Part shown: piece after piece, positions 1 through 7,652 of the stretch
Position numbering within the stretch: the first letter of the stretch is position 1
Layout: each line of letters opens with the position of its first letter
Source: Bacteroidales bacterium
GTDB taxonomy: Bacteria > Bacteroidota > Bacteroidia > Bacteroidales > P3
Reading direction: 5' to 3'
Length of the DNA stretch: 64,000 nucleotides
Assembly: GCA_017480785.1 (NCBI GenBank)
Contig: JAFURZ010000019.1
Span: 1-64,000 of the forward strand
Position numbers and translations under genes: made by a program
Notes under the pieces: model-generated
Databases searched by the model: none
What the model was told of the DNA's origin: nothing
What the model saw: only the letters and a program-made list of their open reading frames with translations

Positions 1-64
1 GACTACCATGTGTTAAGCCTGCCGCTAGCCATCATCCTGAGCCAGGATCAAACTCTTCATTGTA
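1..64 (-). rRNA. rrs: 16S rRNA, 5' end only (cut by window edge)
   Basis: The reverse complement contains the near-universal 16S 5' segment AGAGTTTGATCCTGGCTCAG, followed by GCTAGCGGCAGGCTTAACAC, which is typical of Bacteroidetes. Only about the first 64 bases lie in the window, so the gene runs off the left edge. The exact mature 5' end is estimated from the usual distance to AGAGTTTGATC. The bases after CACATG read GGTAGTC where most 16S genes have CAAGTC, a small departure that could help to place the organism. Confidence 0.95.
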
Positions 65-80
65 AGAATTGCTTGCGGAA

Positions 81-115
81 ATTGAAAATTGAAAGTTGAA
101 AATTGAAAATTCATA
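81..115. repeat. 7-base tandem array in the 16S leader
   Basis: Four copies of (A/G)TTGAAA in perfect 7-base register are followed by a degenerate ATTCATA. The array lies between the rRNA promoter and the 16S 5' end, so it should be transcribed as part of the pre-rRNA leader. It belongs to the same 7-base class as arrays at 2569, 9010, 9463, 11521, 53053, 53586 and 63217. Confidence 0.8.
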
Positions 116-293
116 GCTTCCGCTTTCCTCTTCCCTTTACCTTTTTTGACTCGTCTTCGTGTCCTCCCTTTACCTTTTATAAAGAGATTGACACACGCTA
201 TCTCTTCCTTCTCATCCGTTTCAAATTACTCGCGTTTTCCTTTGCCACAATTCGCTCGTCTTCGCTCGCGCTCCGTTTGGCGGAAAACGGGTG

Positions 294-324
294 CAAAGAT
301 ACAACCTTTTTCCAAACCGGCAAA
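294..324 (-). promoter_or_regulatory. Bacteroidetes-type promoter of the rRNA operon
   Basis: Read leftward: TTTG at 324-321, 19 bases, then TATCTTTG at 301-294. This is an exact match to the Bacteroidetes sigma-ABfr consensus TTTG-N19-TAnnTTTG. Transcription would start near 288, giving a leader of about 220 bases before the 16S 5' end. Confidence 0.8.
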
Positions 325-773
325 ATATTTTTTCAAAAAAAATCGAATTTTATATCTATCATGGTGTAAATCACCGTGATAAAAACAAAACTTTTTTTCC
401 TCGCACCCCCGGAAGGGCGTCGCAAAAGCCCCTCCGGCGTCACGGGGCGCACGAAAAACAGCCTCCGCATGCACCCAAAAAGCGAAAAAACGTCCAAAAT
501 CGGTATATCGAACTGCGGCACAGCAGATTAAGACTCACAGAGCACCGCCGCGGCACCACCGCCCACAGCCCACGGGGCCGGAGCCCCGCCTCCACCCCTC
601 CCCGCCCCCTACTTCCTCCGCCATTTTAACGGTAGTATTACGCTAGTATTACGGTAGTATTACGCTTTTAAACCGTAATACTACCGTAATACTAGCGTAA
701 TACTACCGTTAAAATGGCGGAGTTGACCGGAGGGAAACACGCCGCAGGCGGCACGCCGGCTGGGTGAGGGGAG
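325..773. other. intergenic stretch upstream of the rRNA promoter
   Basis: I see no credible gene here; short open frames overlap one another on both strands without recognisable motifs. The only structured element is the palindrome at 617-721, which lies between the 3' end of the leftward GH20 gene and the leftward rRNA promoter. It could separate the two transcription units. Confidence 0.6.
617..721. repeat. 105-base palindrome of 11-base units, copy 1
   Basis: Each arm carries three 11-base units, GGTAGTATTAC, GCTAGTATTAC and GGTAGTATTAC, and the other arm is the reverse complement. The outer ends are TCCGCC and GGCGGA. A nearly identical element of the same length lies at 48832-48936. 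It could act as a transcription barrier between GH20 and the rRNA operon, but no T-tract follows and the function is unknown. Confidence 0.9.
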
Positions 774-3521
774 CTATCGGACGATGATTTCGTCGGTGAA
801 GAGGTAGGAGGGCTGACCCGGGGCGGGGTGCCACGAGGGCAGCGGGCCGGGGTTGGGGACGACGACGCGGAGGTAGCGGGTCTTGAACATCCCTCCCATG
901 ATGATGGACGAGGTCGCAGGTCGCTCACGGTCCCACCATTCACCATACCTCACCACATAGCGTTTCAGCCGCATGCCTGTCTCGCGGGGGTCCATGGAGA
1001 AGGTCTCCGTGCCGCCGAGGGTCCATTTATTTCCGTCGCGGGAGACGTAGACACGGATTTCCGTCGGGGCCAGTATCCAGTCGAAGGTGTTCTGCATGAA
1101 GCGCATGGAGACCTCGTGGAAGTCGATGTCGTGGCCGAAGTCGAGCACCACGTCGATGCTGTCGCCCCAGTAGCCCTGCCAGTGGCCGTCGGCATAGGTG
1201 GTGTTCGAGCCCAGCTGTCCGTCGACGAGGGCCTCGGGGCCGCCGCCGCTGTAGATGGCCTTGTAGTCGCTATACTTCGTATTGAGGGTTATCTTGGCCC
1301 CCATGCCGAGGTGGCTCAGGAGGTACTGCTCGGTGATGACGCCCTCACCGTACTCGTTATATGATATGGCCTTGACGGTGGCGGAGCGCTCCAGCGGGAA
1401 GGGCCCTTCGTAGCGGGTCGCGCTGCTGTCGGGCTCGCTGCCGTCGAGGGTGTAGTAGATGGGAGCCTCACCCCCGTCCCCTCTCCGGTTGGAGAGGGGA
1501 GTGGATAGTGTTCGCAGCGCCACCATGGGGTACCCACTCCCCTCTCCAATCGGAGAGGGGTTGTCGGCCGAGCCGACGGCATACCAGGGGGTGAGACTGA
1601 TAAACACATGGCGGTCGAGCTCCAGTACCTCGCGCGCCAGGGCGTCGTAGCGGTTGCAGACAATGTAGCGCTCATACTCGCCGTTCTCCTGGTCCCAGAG
1701 GCGCAGGTACTCGCGCTTGAGGTCGAAGAGTTCCTGTAGGTAAGTTTCTTTTAGTTTTTCTAATAAATTGTCGAACGTACTCATTGGCACACTCCAATGA
1801 GACGGGTCACGGTCATAGAGTTTTTTGTATAATAGATAGCGAAGATTTGCTTTTCGTGCGTTCACTTTCATGCGACTGATTGCATAGTGGGCATGCGGGT
1901 TGGCTGCTGAATCAATATGGATTTCATTAATCAAGCCAATCACATTATCAAGACGCTGAGTCATCGCCGCACCCGTATTTTCGGGGTTGAAGTTCAGCAG
2001 CGGCTCCAGAAGGGCGGCGCTGTTGTACCAGTCGCCGACGATGGGGTCGTACATCAGGGCGCCGACATCGTAGAGCTGTTGCGTCAATGGGTAACCACTC
2101 CCCTCTCCACTCGGAGAGGGGCCGGGGGTGAGGCCATAGAACAGGCGCTCGTAGTTCTGGTTAAACTGCTCCTCGCGCTGTCGCAGCTCCTCGGGGTCGT
2201 CGGTCTTCAGGGGGTTCCAGGCCATCTCGGCGGCCCAGTAGAGGGCATGCCAGCTGTTGTCGAAGAGGGCCTCGCCGTTATCGTCCCAGCAGGTGACCAT
2301 GGCGCCCTCGGCGCCGTCGCGGTAGCCGTCACGGAAGAGGATACCGATGTTCTTCACGTAGCGCTGCGGCGTGGAGGTCATCGTGCCGCTGTGGCCCGAC
2401 GAGCCTACCACCCAGAAGGGGTTACCCTGCTCCTTGAAGGGGCGTATCAGGTGCGTGAAGCTGTCCAGCGGCTCGTAGGCCCACATGAGGTAGACCATGT
2501 CCACCGGCAGCTGTTTCATCATCGCAGGGTTTTTGGCCACGATGTCGCCCCACATGGCCACCCGGGGAGTGGAAAGTGGAAAGTGGAAAGTGGAAAGTTT
2601 CTTGGCTACGGCAGCGTCGTTTTCCACTTTCCACTTTCCACTTTCATCTTTAACAAGGGCGTAGCACTTGTTGATGAAGTCCACATACACCTGGTCGGAG
2701 CCTTTCTCGTCGACGAGTTTCTTGGCACGGCCGGTGCCGAGCTGCTCGGTCTCGTCGCAGTTAATGATGAACAGGGGCGAGTCGGGAATGCGGCGGTAGG
2801 CCGCGGCGATGCGGTCTCTGAGGAAGTCGTAGACGGCGGGGTTGGAGGGGTCGTAGTTGGCCTTCGAGTCCTTCAGGTGCTCGTAGAAGGGCACGCGCAG
2901 CGTCTTCTCGGCATGGGCGAAGAGCTGGAGGTTGATGACCTCGTCGGGGTGCGGCGGGCAGTCGGCGAGGTAGGCCGGTGCCAGGTCGGGGTATTCCGGC
3001 TGGTAGAGCGTGTGCTCGGTGTAGTAGTTGCAGAAGTTGAACTTCAGCGCATGCAGCGTCTCCCACTGCTTCTTGCGGTAGGCGGCATGCGGCACGGGCC
3101 CGCGGCTCTGGTCGTCCATCCAGCCGCGGTAGCGGTAGGCAGGCCAGTCAAGGATGGTGCAGCAGGGCAGGGTGTCGCCATAGATGACCTTCATCTGCTC
3201 AAGGGTCATCATGGCATATTGTTTTCCCTCGTCGCCGTCACCGTCGTAGTACTCGACGGTGATACGTTTGGGCTCGATTGTGAGCTGATAGGCTTGCGGC
3301 GCGTTGGCCTGTACGTGGTACAGCGCACTGGTCTTGAGATGCTCTATCTCCCATGCGTCGACCTTCACGTCCTTCATCTCGGCCTTCTTCCACACACAGA
3401 CTCTGCCGCCGGGGTCTATCGTCACACTTTGCGGCGTGGGAATCACGCCCAGATTGACATTCTCCTGCGCCGCGGCGGTTAGGGTGACAACTAGCAGCAA
3501 TGCAACTACTATCCGTTTCAT
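774..3521 (-). CDS. family GH20 beta-N-acetylhexosaminidase-like secreted enzyme
   Basis: Predicted to remove terminal N-acetylhexosamines from glycans at the cell surface or outside the cell. The start is the ATG at 3521, which gives a signal peptide ([19 protein letters not shown]) and overlaps the pdxJ stop as ATGA; an in-frame extension further upstream lies inside pdxJ and is rejected. A GH20 N-terminal domain (IPTPQSV) is followed by the (beta/alpha)8 domain with the family's Asp-Glu pair in NCDETEQ near residue 255. After that come a chitobiase-type C-terminal segment ([11 protein letters not shown]) and an F5/8-type carbohydrate-binding domain at the end. Three in-frame repeat insertions interrupt it: 2569-2648 (7-base arrays), 2091-2132 and 1465-1595 (palindromes giving PSPxGEGSGYP). 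The protein is 915 residues. Whether the insertions are tolerated is not visible from sequence. Confidence 0.88.
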   Translation of the reverse strand: MKRIVVALLLVVTLTAAAQENVNLGVIPTPQSVTIDPGGRVCVWKKAEMKDVKVDAWEIEHLKTSALYHVQANAPQAYQLTIEPKRITVEYYDGDGDEGKQYAMMTLEQMKVIYGDTLPCCTILDWPAYRYRGWMDDQSRGPVPHAAYRKKQWETLHALKFNFCNYYTEHTLYQPEYPDLAPAYLADCPPHPDEVINLQLFAHAEKTLRVPFYEHLKDSKANYDPSNPAVYDFLRDRIAAAYRRIPDSPLFIINCDETEQLGTGRAKKLVDEKGSDQVYVDFINKCYALVKDESGKWKVENDAAVAKKLSTFHFPLSTPRVAMWGDIVAKNPAMMKQLPVDMVYLMWAYEPLDSFTHLIRPFKEQGNPFWVVGSSGHSGTMTSTPQRYVKNIGILFRDGYRDGAEGAMVTCWDDNGEALFDNSWHALYWAAEMAWNPLKTDDPEELRQREEQFNQNYERLFYGLTPGPSPSGEGSGYPLTQQLYDVGALMYDPIVGDWYNSAALLEPLLNFNPENTGAAMTQRLDNVIGLINEIHIDSAANPHAHYAISRMKVNARKANLRYLLYKKLYDRDPSHWSVPMSTFDNLLEKLKETYLQELFDLKREYLRLWDQENGEYERYIVCNRYDALAREVLELDRHVFISLTPWYAVGSADNPSPIGEGSGYPMVALRTLSTPLSNRRGDGGEAPIYYTLDGSEPDSSATRYEGPFPLERSATVKAISYNEYGEGVITEQYLLSHLGMGAKITLNTKYSDYKAIYSGGGPEALVDGQLGSNTTYADGHWQGYWGDSIDVVLDFGHDIDFHEVSMRFMQNTFDWILAPTEIRVYVSRDGNKWTLGGTETFSMDPRETGMRLKRYVVRYGEWWDRERPATSSIIMGGMFKTRYLRVVVPNPGPLPSWHPAPGQPSYLFTDEIIVR
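1465..1595. repeat. double GGAGAGGGG palindrome inserted in GH20
   Basis: Two hairpins, CCCCTCTCC-GGTT-GGAGAGGGG at 1478-1499 and CCCCTCTCC-AATC-GGAGAGGGG at 1539-1560, sit between CTCACCCCC and GGGGGTGAG ends. The reading frame of GH20 stays open through the whole insertion. Confidence 0.85.
2091..2132. repeat. single GGAGAGGGG palindrome inserted in GH20
   Basis: CCCCTCTCC-ACTC-GGAGAGGGG at 2100-2121 is flanked by GTAACCACT on one side and CCGGGGGTGAGG on the other. These flanks match those of the double element at 1465-1595, so the two belong to one family. It adds residues reading [14 protein letters not shown] in frame. Confidence 0.85.
2569..2648. repeat. inverted pair of 7-base arrays in GH20
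   Basis: Four GTGGAAA units (2569-2596) face three and a half TTTCCAC units (2621-2648) across a 24-base spacer. The total length keeps the GH20 frame open and encodes a low-complexity loop. Confidence 0.88.
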
Positions 3522-4252
3522 TTCAGGCAGTCTAGATAACGGTGGATGGTCTCTTCGATGCCGAGGTAGAGGGCGTCGGAGATGAGGGCGTGGCCGATGG
3601 AGACCTCGTCGCACCAGGGGATCTGCTGGTGGAAGTAGGTAAGGTTCTCGAGGCTGAGGTCGTGGCCGGCGTTGAGGCCGAGGCCGCAGTCACGGGCCAC
3701 CTTGGCGGCCTCGACGAAAGGCGCAATCGCTGCCTCGCGGCCAGCGGGGTACTCGCGGGCGTAACTCTCGGTGTAGAGCTCCACGCGGTCGGTACCCGTC
3801 CGGGCGGCCATCTCAATCATCTTGAGATTGGCGTCTATAAATATAGATACACGGATGCTGCAGGCCTTGAACTCCTTGACCACGTCGCAGAGGTAGTCCT
3901 GGTTCCGCACGGTGTCCCAGCCGGCATTGCTCGTCAGCACACCTTCGGCGTCGGGCACCAGCGTCACCTGGGCGGGACGTATTTCCTTCACCAGGTCGAT
4001 GAAGCCATAGGGGCGGCTCTTTGAGATGCCTTTCGGGTTGCCCTCAATGTTGTACTCCACGCCAATCAGTGGTTTGATGGCCAGCGCGTCGGCATAGCGG
4101 ATGTGGCGCTCGTCGGGACGCGGATGGACGGTGATACCCTGGGCGCCGAAGCGCTCGCAGTCCTGCGCAAATCGCAGCACGTCAGGCGTGTTGCCACCGC
4201 GCGCATTGCGGATGGTGGCCACCTTGTTGATATTGACACTCAGCTTAGTCAT
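3518..4252 (-). CDS. pdxJ: pyridoxine 5'-phosphate synthase
   Basis: Condenses 1-deoxy-D-xylulose 5-phosphate with 3-amino-2-oxopropyl phosphate to make pyridoxine 5'-phosphate, the last ring-forming step of the DXP-dependent vitamin B6 pathway in the cytoplasm. At 244 residues it has the family's normal length. The N-terminal [17 protein letters not shown] and [10 protein letters not shown] (residues 42-51) are diagnostic, and [14 protein letters not shown] lies near the C-terminus. The start ATG is about 20 bases from the predicted transcription start of an exact Bacteroidetes promoter. The stop overlaps the GH20 start by ATGA, so the two genes are probably cotranscribed and translationally coupled. 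Confidence 0.97.
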   Translation of the reverse strand: MTKLSVNINKVATIRNARGGNTPDVLRFAQDCERFGAQGITVHPRPDERHIRYADALAIKPLIGVEYNIEGNPKGISKSRPYGFIDLVKEIRPAQVTLVPDAEGVLTSNAGWDTVRNQDYLCDVVKEFKACSIRVSIFIDANLKMIEMAARTGTDRVELYTESYAREYPAGREAAIAPFVEAAKVARDCGLGLNAGHDLSLENLTYFHQQIPWCDEVSIGHALISDALYLGIEETIHRYLDCLK

Positions 4253-4278
4253 CGTTATATCGCTATTAAATTCGGCTG

Positions 4279-4309
4279 CAAAATTACGAAGAATAACTGA
4301 ATTGGCAAA
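4279..4309 (-). promoter_or_regulatory. promoter of pdxJ-GH20
   Basis: Leftward TTTG at 4309-4306, exactly 19 bases, then TAATTTTG at 4286-4279. The fit to the Bacteroidetes consensus is exact and places the transcription start near 4272. Confidence 0.82.
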
Positions 4310-4357
4310 AAAATGTAATCCCCCACCCCTTCTCGCATGGCATCAATAAAATTTTTT

Positions 4358-4388
4358 TTTGTCAAATCAGAAAAATGTCGTACTTTTG
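4358..4388 (+). promoter_or_regulatory. promoter that fixes the Fic start codon
   Basis: TTTG at 4358-4361, 19 bases, then TACTTTTG at 4381-4388. Transcription should start around 4394, so the upstream ATG at 4375 cannot be in the message. The ATG at 4396 would then begin an almost leaderless mRNA. Confidence 0.8.
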
Positions 4389-4395
4389 CAAAATC

Positions 4396-5061
4396 ATGAC
4401 GCCTGAAAATAGGGACATATTATTGCAACTGATTGACCGGCACCGCGAGCTGGGCATCGCGGAACAGATAGACTATGACAAGTTCTATCTGTACTCTATC
4501 ATCGTGCATTCCACAGCTATCGAAGGCAGCACGGTGACCGAGGTGGAAGCACAACTGCTTTTCGACGAAGGCATCACCAGCAGTAAACGCACAATGCAGG
4601 AGCAGCAGATGAACCTCGACCTGAAGGTGGCATACGAGTATGGCCGCGAGTGGATTAAGCGGCACGAGCCTATCACCGTCGACTGGCTTGTCCTACTGGC
4701 TTCTAAAGTAATGGCACGTACCGGCAGCGAGTACAGCGCTATGGGTGGTGACTTCTCCGCTGCCAAAGGGGAGTTGCGAAATCTCAACGTTTCTGCTGGA
4801 ATCGGCGGCAAGTCGTATATGTCCTATCTGAAAGTGCCTGAACGACTGGCAGCCTTCTGTGAGGAGCTCAACAAGCGTCGCAAGGCCATAGACCCTACTG
4901 ATGTCTGTGCCTTCTATGACCTCAGTTTCTGGGCGCATTATGAATTGGTGACTATCCATCCTTGGGCCGATGGCAATGGCCTCACCAGCCGCCTGCAGAA
5001 AATGGGATATCTGAAACGTGAAGGCGGCCGCAAACTTGGTCATTGGGTAGTGACTTTTTAA
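4396..5061 (+). CDS. Fic family protein with an internal deletion, probably inactive
   Basis: Fic enzymes usually transfer AMP from ATP to a target protein. An N-terminal inhibitory motif STAIEG (residues 39-44, consensus (S/T)xxxE(G/N)) marks a class II Fic protein. The catalytic motif begins as HPWADGNG at residue 188, but the next residue is Leu instead of the conserved Arg. The sequence then passes directly into KMGYLKREGGRKLGHW, which resembles the very C-terminus of winged-helix Fic proteins. The usual segment between these points (second half of the Fic fold and linker) is missing, in frame. At 221 residues it is much shorter than full-length relatives. The sequence supports loss of AMP transfer, while the inhibitory or DNA-binding end might still act. 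It borders a restriction-like cluster. Confidence 0.8.
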   Translation: MTPENRDILLQLIDRHRELGIAEQIDYDKFYLYSIIVHSTAIEGSTVTEVEAQLLFDEGITSSKRTMQEQQMNLDLKVAYEYGREWIKRHEPITVDWLVLLASKVMARTGSEYSAMGGDFSAAKGELRNLNVSAGIGGKSYMSYLKVPERLAAFCEELNKRRKAIDPTDVCAFYDLSFWAHYELVTIHPWADGNGLTSRLQKMGYLKREGGRKLGHWVVTF

Positions 5062-5093
5062 TCCATTAATGTTAATTAATAAATAATTATCCG

Positions 5094-5101
5094 TATCTTT
5101 G
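5094..5101 (+). promoter_or_regulatory. possible -7 element upstream of the methyltransferase operon
   Basis: TATCTTTG matches the Bacteroidetes -7 box, but no TTTG lies at the expected distance upstream. If used, it would give a leader of about 230 bases that contains the 8-base array and the foldable region at 5202-5351. Confidence 0.45.
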
Positions 5102-5137
5102 CAGATGGAAATAAGAATAAAAACAGAAACTAAACAA

Positions 5138-5179
5138 TAGAAATATAGACAAATAGAAGATTAGAAATATATAAATAGA
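5138..5179. repeat. 8-base periodic TAGA array
   Basis: TAGA recurs at 5138, 5146, 5154 and 5162 (period 8), then again at 5176. It lies in the leader between the possible promoter at 5094 and the folded region. Confidence 0.55.
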
Positions 5180-5201
5180 CAAAGCGTTTTCGCTATCACT
5201 T

Positions 5202-5351
5202 GCTCACTTGAAGTTCCACAAATCAAGCCCAAGCAATAGTAAAGCGGTAAACGCTCACGAGAATATCGTGGGCTTTACTTAATTGCTGGGCAGGTCGTGG
5301 AACACCTAAGTGAGCATAAGCAAAGTTCCACGATTTTCTTATGCCCAGCAA
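5202..5351 (+). promoter_or_regulatory. structured leader with two mutually exclusive folds over the methyltransferase start
   Basis: Fold A is a long nested stem: 5202-5209 with 5308-5315, 5213-5219 with 5297-5303, 5227-5245 with 5272-5291, capped by 5256-5260 with 5266-5270. Fold B pairs 5283-5291 (TTGCTGGGC) with 5343-5351 (GCCCAGCAA) and 5295-5303 (TCGTGGAAC) with 5325-5333 (GTTCCACGA), both perfect 9-base helices. The ATG at 5341-5343 lies inside fold B, and the same bases 5283-5303 serve both folds. This layout is typical of translational on/off switches. The ligand or trigger cannot be seen. The same symmetry could instead act as DNA operator sites. Confidence 0.65.
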
Positions 5352-6003
5352 CGAAAACACAAAATCACAAATCAAGAGCCGCCAGAGGGTGGCTCAGCAT
5401 GGCGAGGTGTTCACCAATCCGCGCGAGGTGAACGCTATGCTCGACCTGGTGCGCGACGAGTCGTTCCGGCTCGACAGTCGTTTCCTTGAACCGGCCTGCG
5501 GCGACGGCAATTTCCTTATCGAGATATTGCGGCGCAAGCTGTCGCTGCTCGAAGGTATCAAATCACAATCGGAATGGGAATTTCGGGGCCTTATTGCTGT
5601 TGGCTCCTGCTATGGGATTGACATACTGTCCGACAATGCAGAGGCTTGTCGGGAGAGGCTGGAGGTATTTGTCCTGGGTAGTCATCCTAGTAAGTCTAGC
5701 ATCTCTAGAGACTCTAGTTATTCTAGAAGCCTCCGCTATATGCTACAGAAGAACATCGTCTGTGGCGATGCGTTGACTTATCGCACCGCGGACAACAAGC
5801 CTATCGTATTCTGCGAGTGGACGCCTATCGCAGGCAGGAGGCAGTTCGCACGGCGCGACTTCCAGTTCGATTTCCTTGTCACGCAGAGCCATCAGTACAG
5901 TCTTTTCGACGAACAGGGCGAGGCGCAGAACTTCGACGAGCCTGTGCGGACTTATCCACCGTTGCATTACACTCAACTTTACAGATATGAAGAATACGTA
6001 TAG
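5341..6003 (+). CDS. N6-adenine methyltransferase-like protein lacking the NPPY motif
   Basis: Motif I (SAM binding), FLEPACGDGNFLIEIL, lies at residues 48-63 and is preceded by VFTNPREVNAMLDLV, as in N6-adenine DNA methyltransferases. The later part has NIVCGDALT but then FCEWTPI in place of the catalytic (N/D)PP(Y/F) motif. At 220 residues it is short, so it may be a partner subunit or a non-catalytic SAM-binding protein. Between the two conserved parts lies an in-frame 9-base periodic array (5687-5726). The ATG at 5341 is masked by the leader described at 5202-5351. Its end overlaps the next methyltransferase gene by 17 bases, so the two are probably coupled. Confidence 0.7.
   Translation: MPSNENTKSQIKSRQRVAQHGEVFTNPREVNAMLDLVRDESFRLDSRFLEPACGDGNFLIEILRRKLSLLEGIKSQSEWEFRGLIAVGSCYGIDILSDNAEACRERLEVFVLGSHPSKSSISRDSSYSRSLRYMLQKNIVCGDALTYRTADNKPIVFCEWTPIAGRRQFARRDFQFDFLVTQSHQYSLFDEQGEAQNFDEPVRTYPPLHYTQLYRYEEYV
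5687..5726. repeat. 9-base periodic CTAGNNNNT array in coding sequence
   Basis: CTAG occurs at 5687, 5696, 5705, 5714 and 5723, always 9 bases apart, with T preceding each of the last four. The period equals three codons, so the frame is preserved whatever the copy number. It encodes a Ser-rich loop (SKSSISRDSSYSRS). Confidence 0.85.
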
Positions 6004-7501
6004 TCCCGATATCCTCAACTGCTTGGCGAACCTGAGCAGCGACGAGGTCTTCACCTCGCCGGAGTTGGCCAACCGTATGCTTGACCTGCTGCCGCAGGAG
6101 CTGTTCCGCTCCAGCCGGACGCGGTTCCTCGACCCCTGCGCGAAGAGTAGCGTCTTTTTGCGCGAGATCGCCAAGCGGCTGCTCGTCGGATTGGAGGCGG
6201 AGATACCCGGCCTGCAGCAACGCATCGACCACATTATGACAAAGCAGGTCTTCGGCATCGCCTGCACCGACCTCACCGCCGAGATGAGTCGCCGCACACT
6301 CTACTGCTCCAAGCACGCCGACGGGCAGTACAGCGTCACCGAGGCTTTCAAGAACGATGCCGGCAACGTATGGTATCAGCGTTGTCGCCACACTTGGAAT
6401 GCCCAAGGCCGCTGTGAGTGCTGTGGTGCCAGCAAAGGCGAGTACCTTCGCACAGACAGTCACGAGAGCTACGCCTATCCATTTATCCACAAACCCATAA
6501 AAGAGATATTCAATATGCAATTCGATGTAATCATAGGCAACCCACCATACCAGATGAGCGACGGAGGTGGCACTGGGTCAAGTGCAATGCCTATATACCA
6601 ATACTTTGTACGACAAGCCAAGAAAGTCAATCCTGTGTACCTTGTGATGATTATGCCCTCGCGTTGGATGACTGGTGGCAAACATCTAGATGATTTTCGA
6701 GAGGAAATGTTGTCTGATAAACATATTCAGATACTGCATGATTATATGAATGCAGGTGATTGTTTTCCTCAAGTGCAGATTGAAGGTGGAGTTTGCTATT
6801 TTATGCGTAACTCACATCATAATGGGAAATGTAAAGTTTATCTGCATCAATCCGATGGCAACATAATGGAAAGCGAGAGATTCTTGGATGATGGAGGAGA
6901 CATAATGATTCGTGATGCAAACGTGCTAAGTATCTTGCAGAAAGTACAATCCGCTAATGAGCAATCGTTTGCAAGTATTGTTTCCAAAAGAAATCCGTTC
7001 AATCTCATTGGTGATATTGCAAATTATGTCACTACCAATGCAACGACAAGAAAGATACTGTGCAGATATGGGGGCAAAAGACAGGTTTTGTATTTGAAAG
7101 AAGACGTGTCAATAACACGAAATGTTGAGGCTATTTCCAAGTACAAACTGTTCGTTTCAAAGGCAGACGGAGCCGCAGGACAACTTGGTAATCCAATTCC
7201 TGCACGAATAATCGGCAAATCGGAATTAGGTGAACCTAATATGATTTGTTCAGAAACGTTTCTTTGCATTTTCACACATAGCAAATCCGAAGCAATATAT
7301 ATATCTGACTATATGAAGACAAAATTCTTTCGTTTTATGTTGGGAATACGAAAGAATAAGAATATGACCCACGAAACATACTTATTCGTCCCCATGCAGG
7401 ACTTCTCCCATCCGTGGACGGACGAGATGTTGTATAAGAAGTACGGTTTGGACGACAAGGAAATTGCCTTTATCGAGAGTATGATCCGCCCGATGGAATG
7501 A
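5987..7501 (+). CDS. Eco57I-type N6-adenine DNA methyltransferase
   Basis: Predicted to methylate adenine in a specific DNA sequence using SAM, protecting host DNA from the helicase-nuclease encoded downstream. Start ATG at 5987 gives MKNTYSPDIL; longer upstream reading is inside the previous gene. VFTSPELANRMLDLL (residues 21-35) and a motif I-like FLDPCAKSSVFL (47-58) are followed by a Cys-rich loop (RCECCG) and the catalytic NPPY at 185-188. The rest (to 504) would hold the target-recognition domain and ends in HPWTDEMLYKKYGLDD, a typical tail. Motif I has lost its usual Gly residues (CAKSS). Base composition changes to AT-rich from about 6520 to 7390, inside the gene, suggesting a swapped recognition domain. 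Confidence 0.85.
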   Translation: MKNTYSPDILNCLANLSSDEVFTSPELANRMLDLLPQELFRSSRTRFLDPCAKSSVFLREIAKRLLVGLEAEIPGLQQRIDHIMTKQVFGIACTDLTAEMSRRTLYCSKHADGQYSVTEAFKNDAGNVWYQRCRHTWNAQGRCECCGASKGEYLRTDSHESYAYPFIHKPIKEIFNMQFDVIIGNPPYQMSDGGGTGSSAMPIYQYFVRQAKKVNPVYLVMIMPSRWMTGGKHLDDFREEMLSDKHIQILHDYMNAGDCFPQVQIEGGVCYFMRNSHHNGKCKVYLHQSDGNIMESERFLDDGGDIMIRDANVLSILQKVQSANEQSFASIVSKRNPFNLIGDIANYVTTNATTRKILCRYGGKRQVLYLKEDVSITRNVEAISKYKLFVSKADGAAGQLGNPIPARIIGKSELGEPNMICSETFLCIFTHSKSEAIYISDYMKTKFFRFMLGIRKNKNMTHETYLFVPMQDFSHPWTDEMLYKKYGLDDKEIAFIESMIRPME

Positions 7502-7652
7502 GCCGACACCGCCGAGGGATCGCCGAAGGATCGAAGAACCCACGTATAACCCACGCCGAGGGGATAAAACGGCAAAAAACACAAAACGAGCGCTCTTTGA
7601 AATAATAGGAGAAAGAAACACAATATTTCCGAGCTGATGTCGTTATTAAGGC

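Noticed and set aside
103..629. short frames in the rRNA upstream region
   Set aside because: They overlap each other on both strands, run through the rRNA promoter and look random.
1917..3482. 521-residue open frame on the plus strand
   Set aside because: It is the complement of the GH20 gene, has no family motifs and shows the low-complexity Val/Gly/His-rich make-up of antisense frames in GC-rich DNA.
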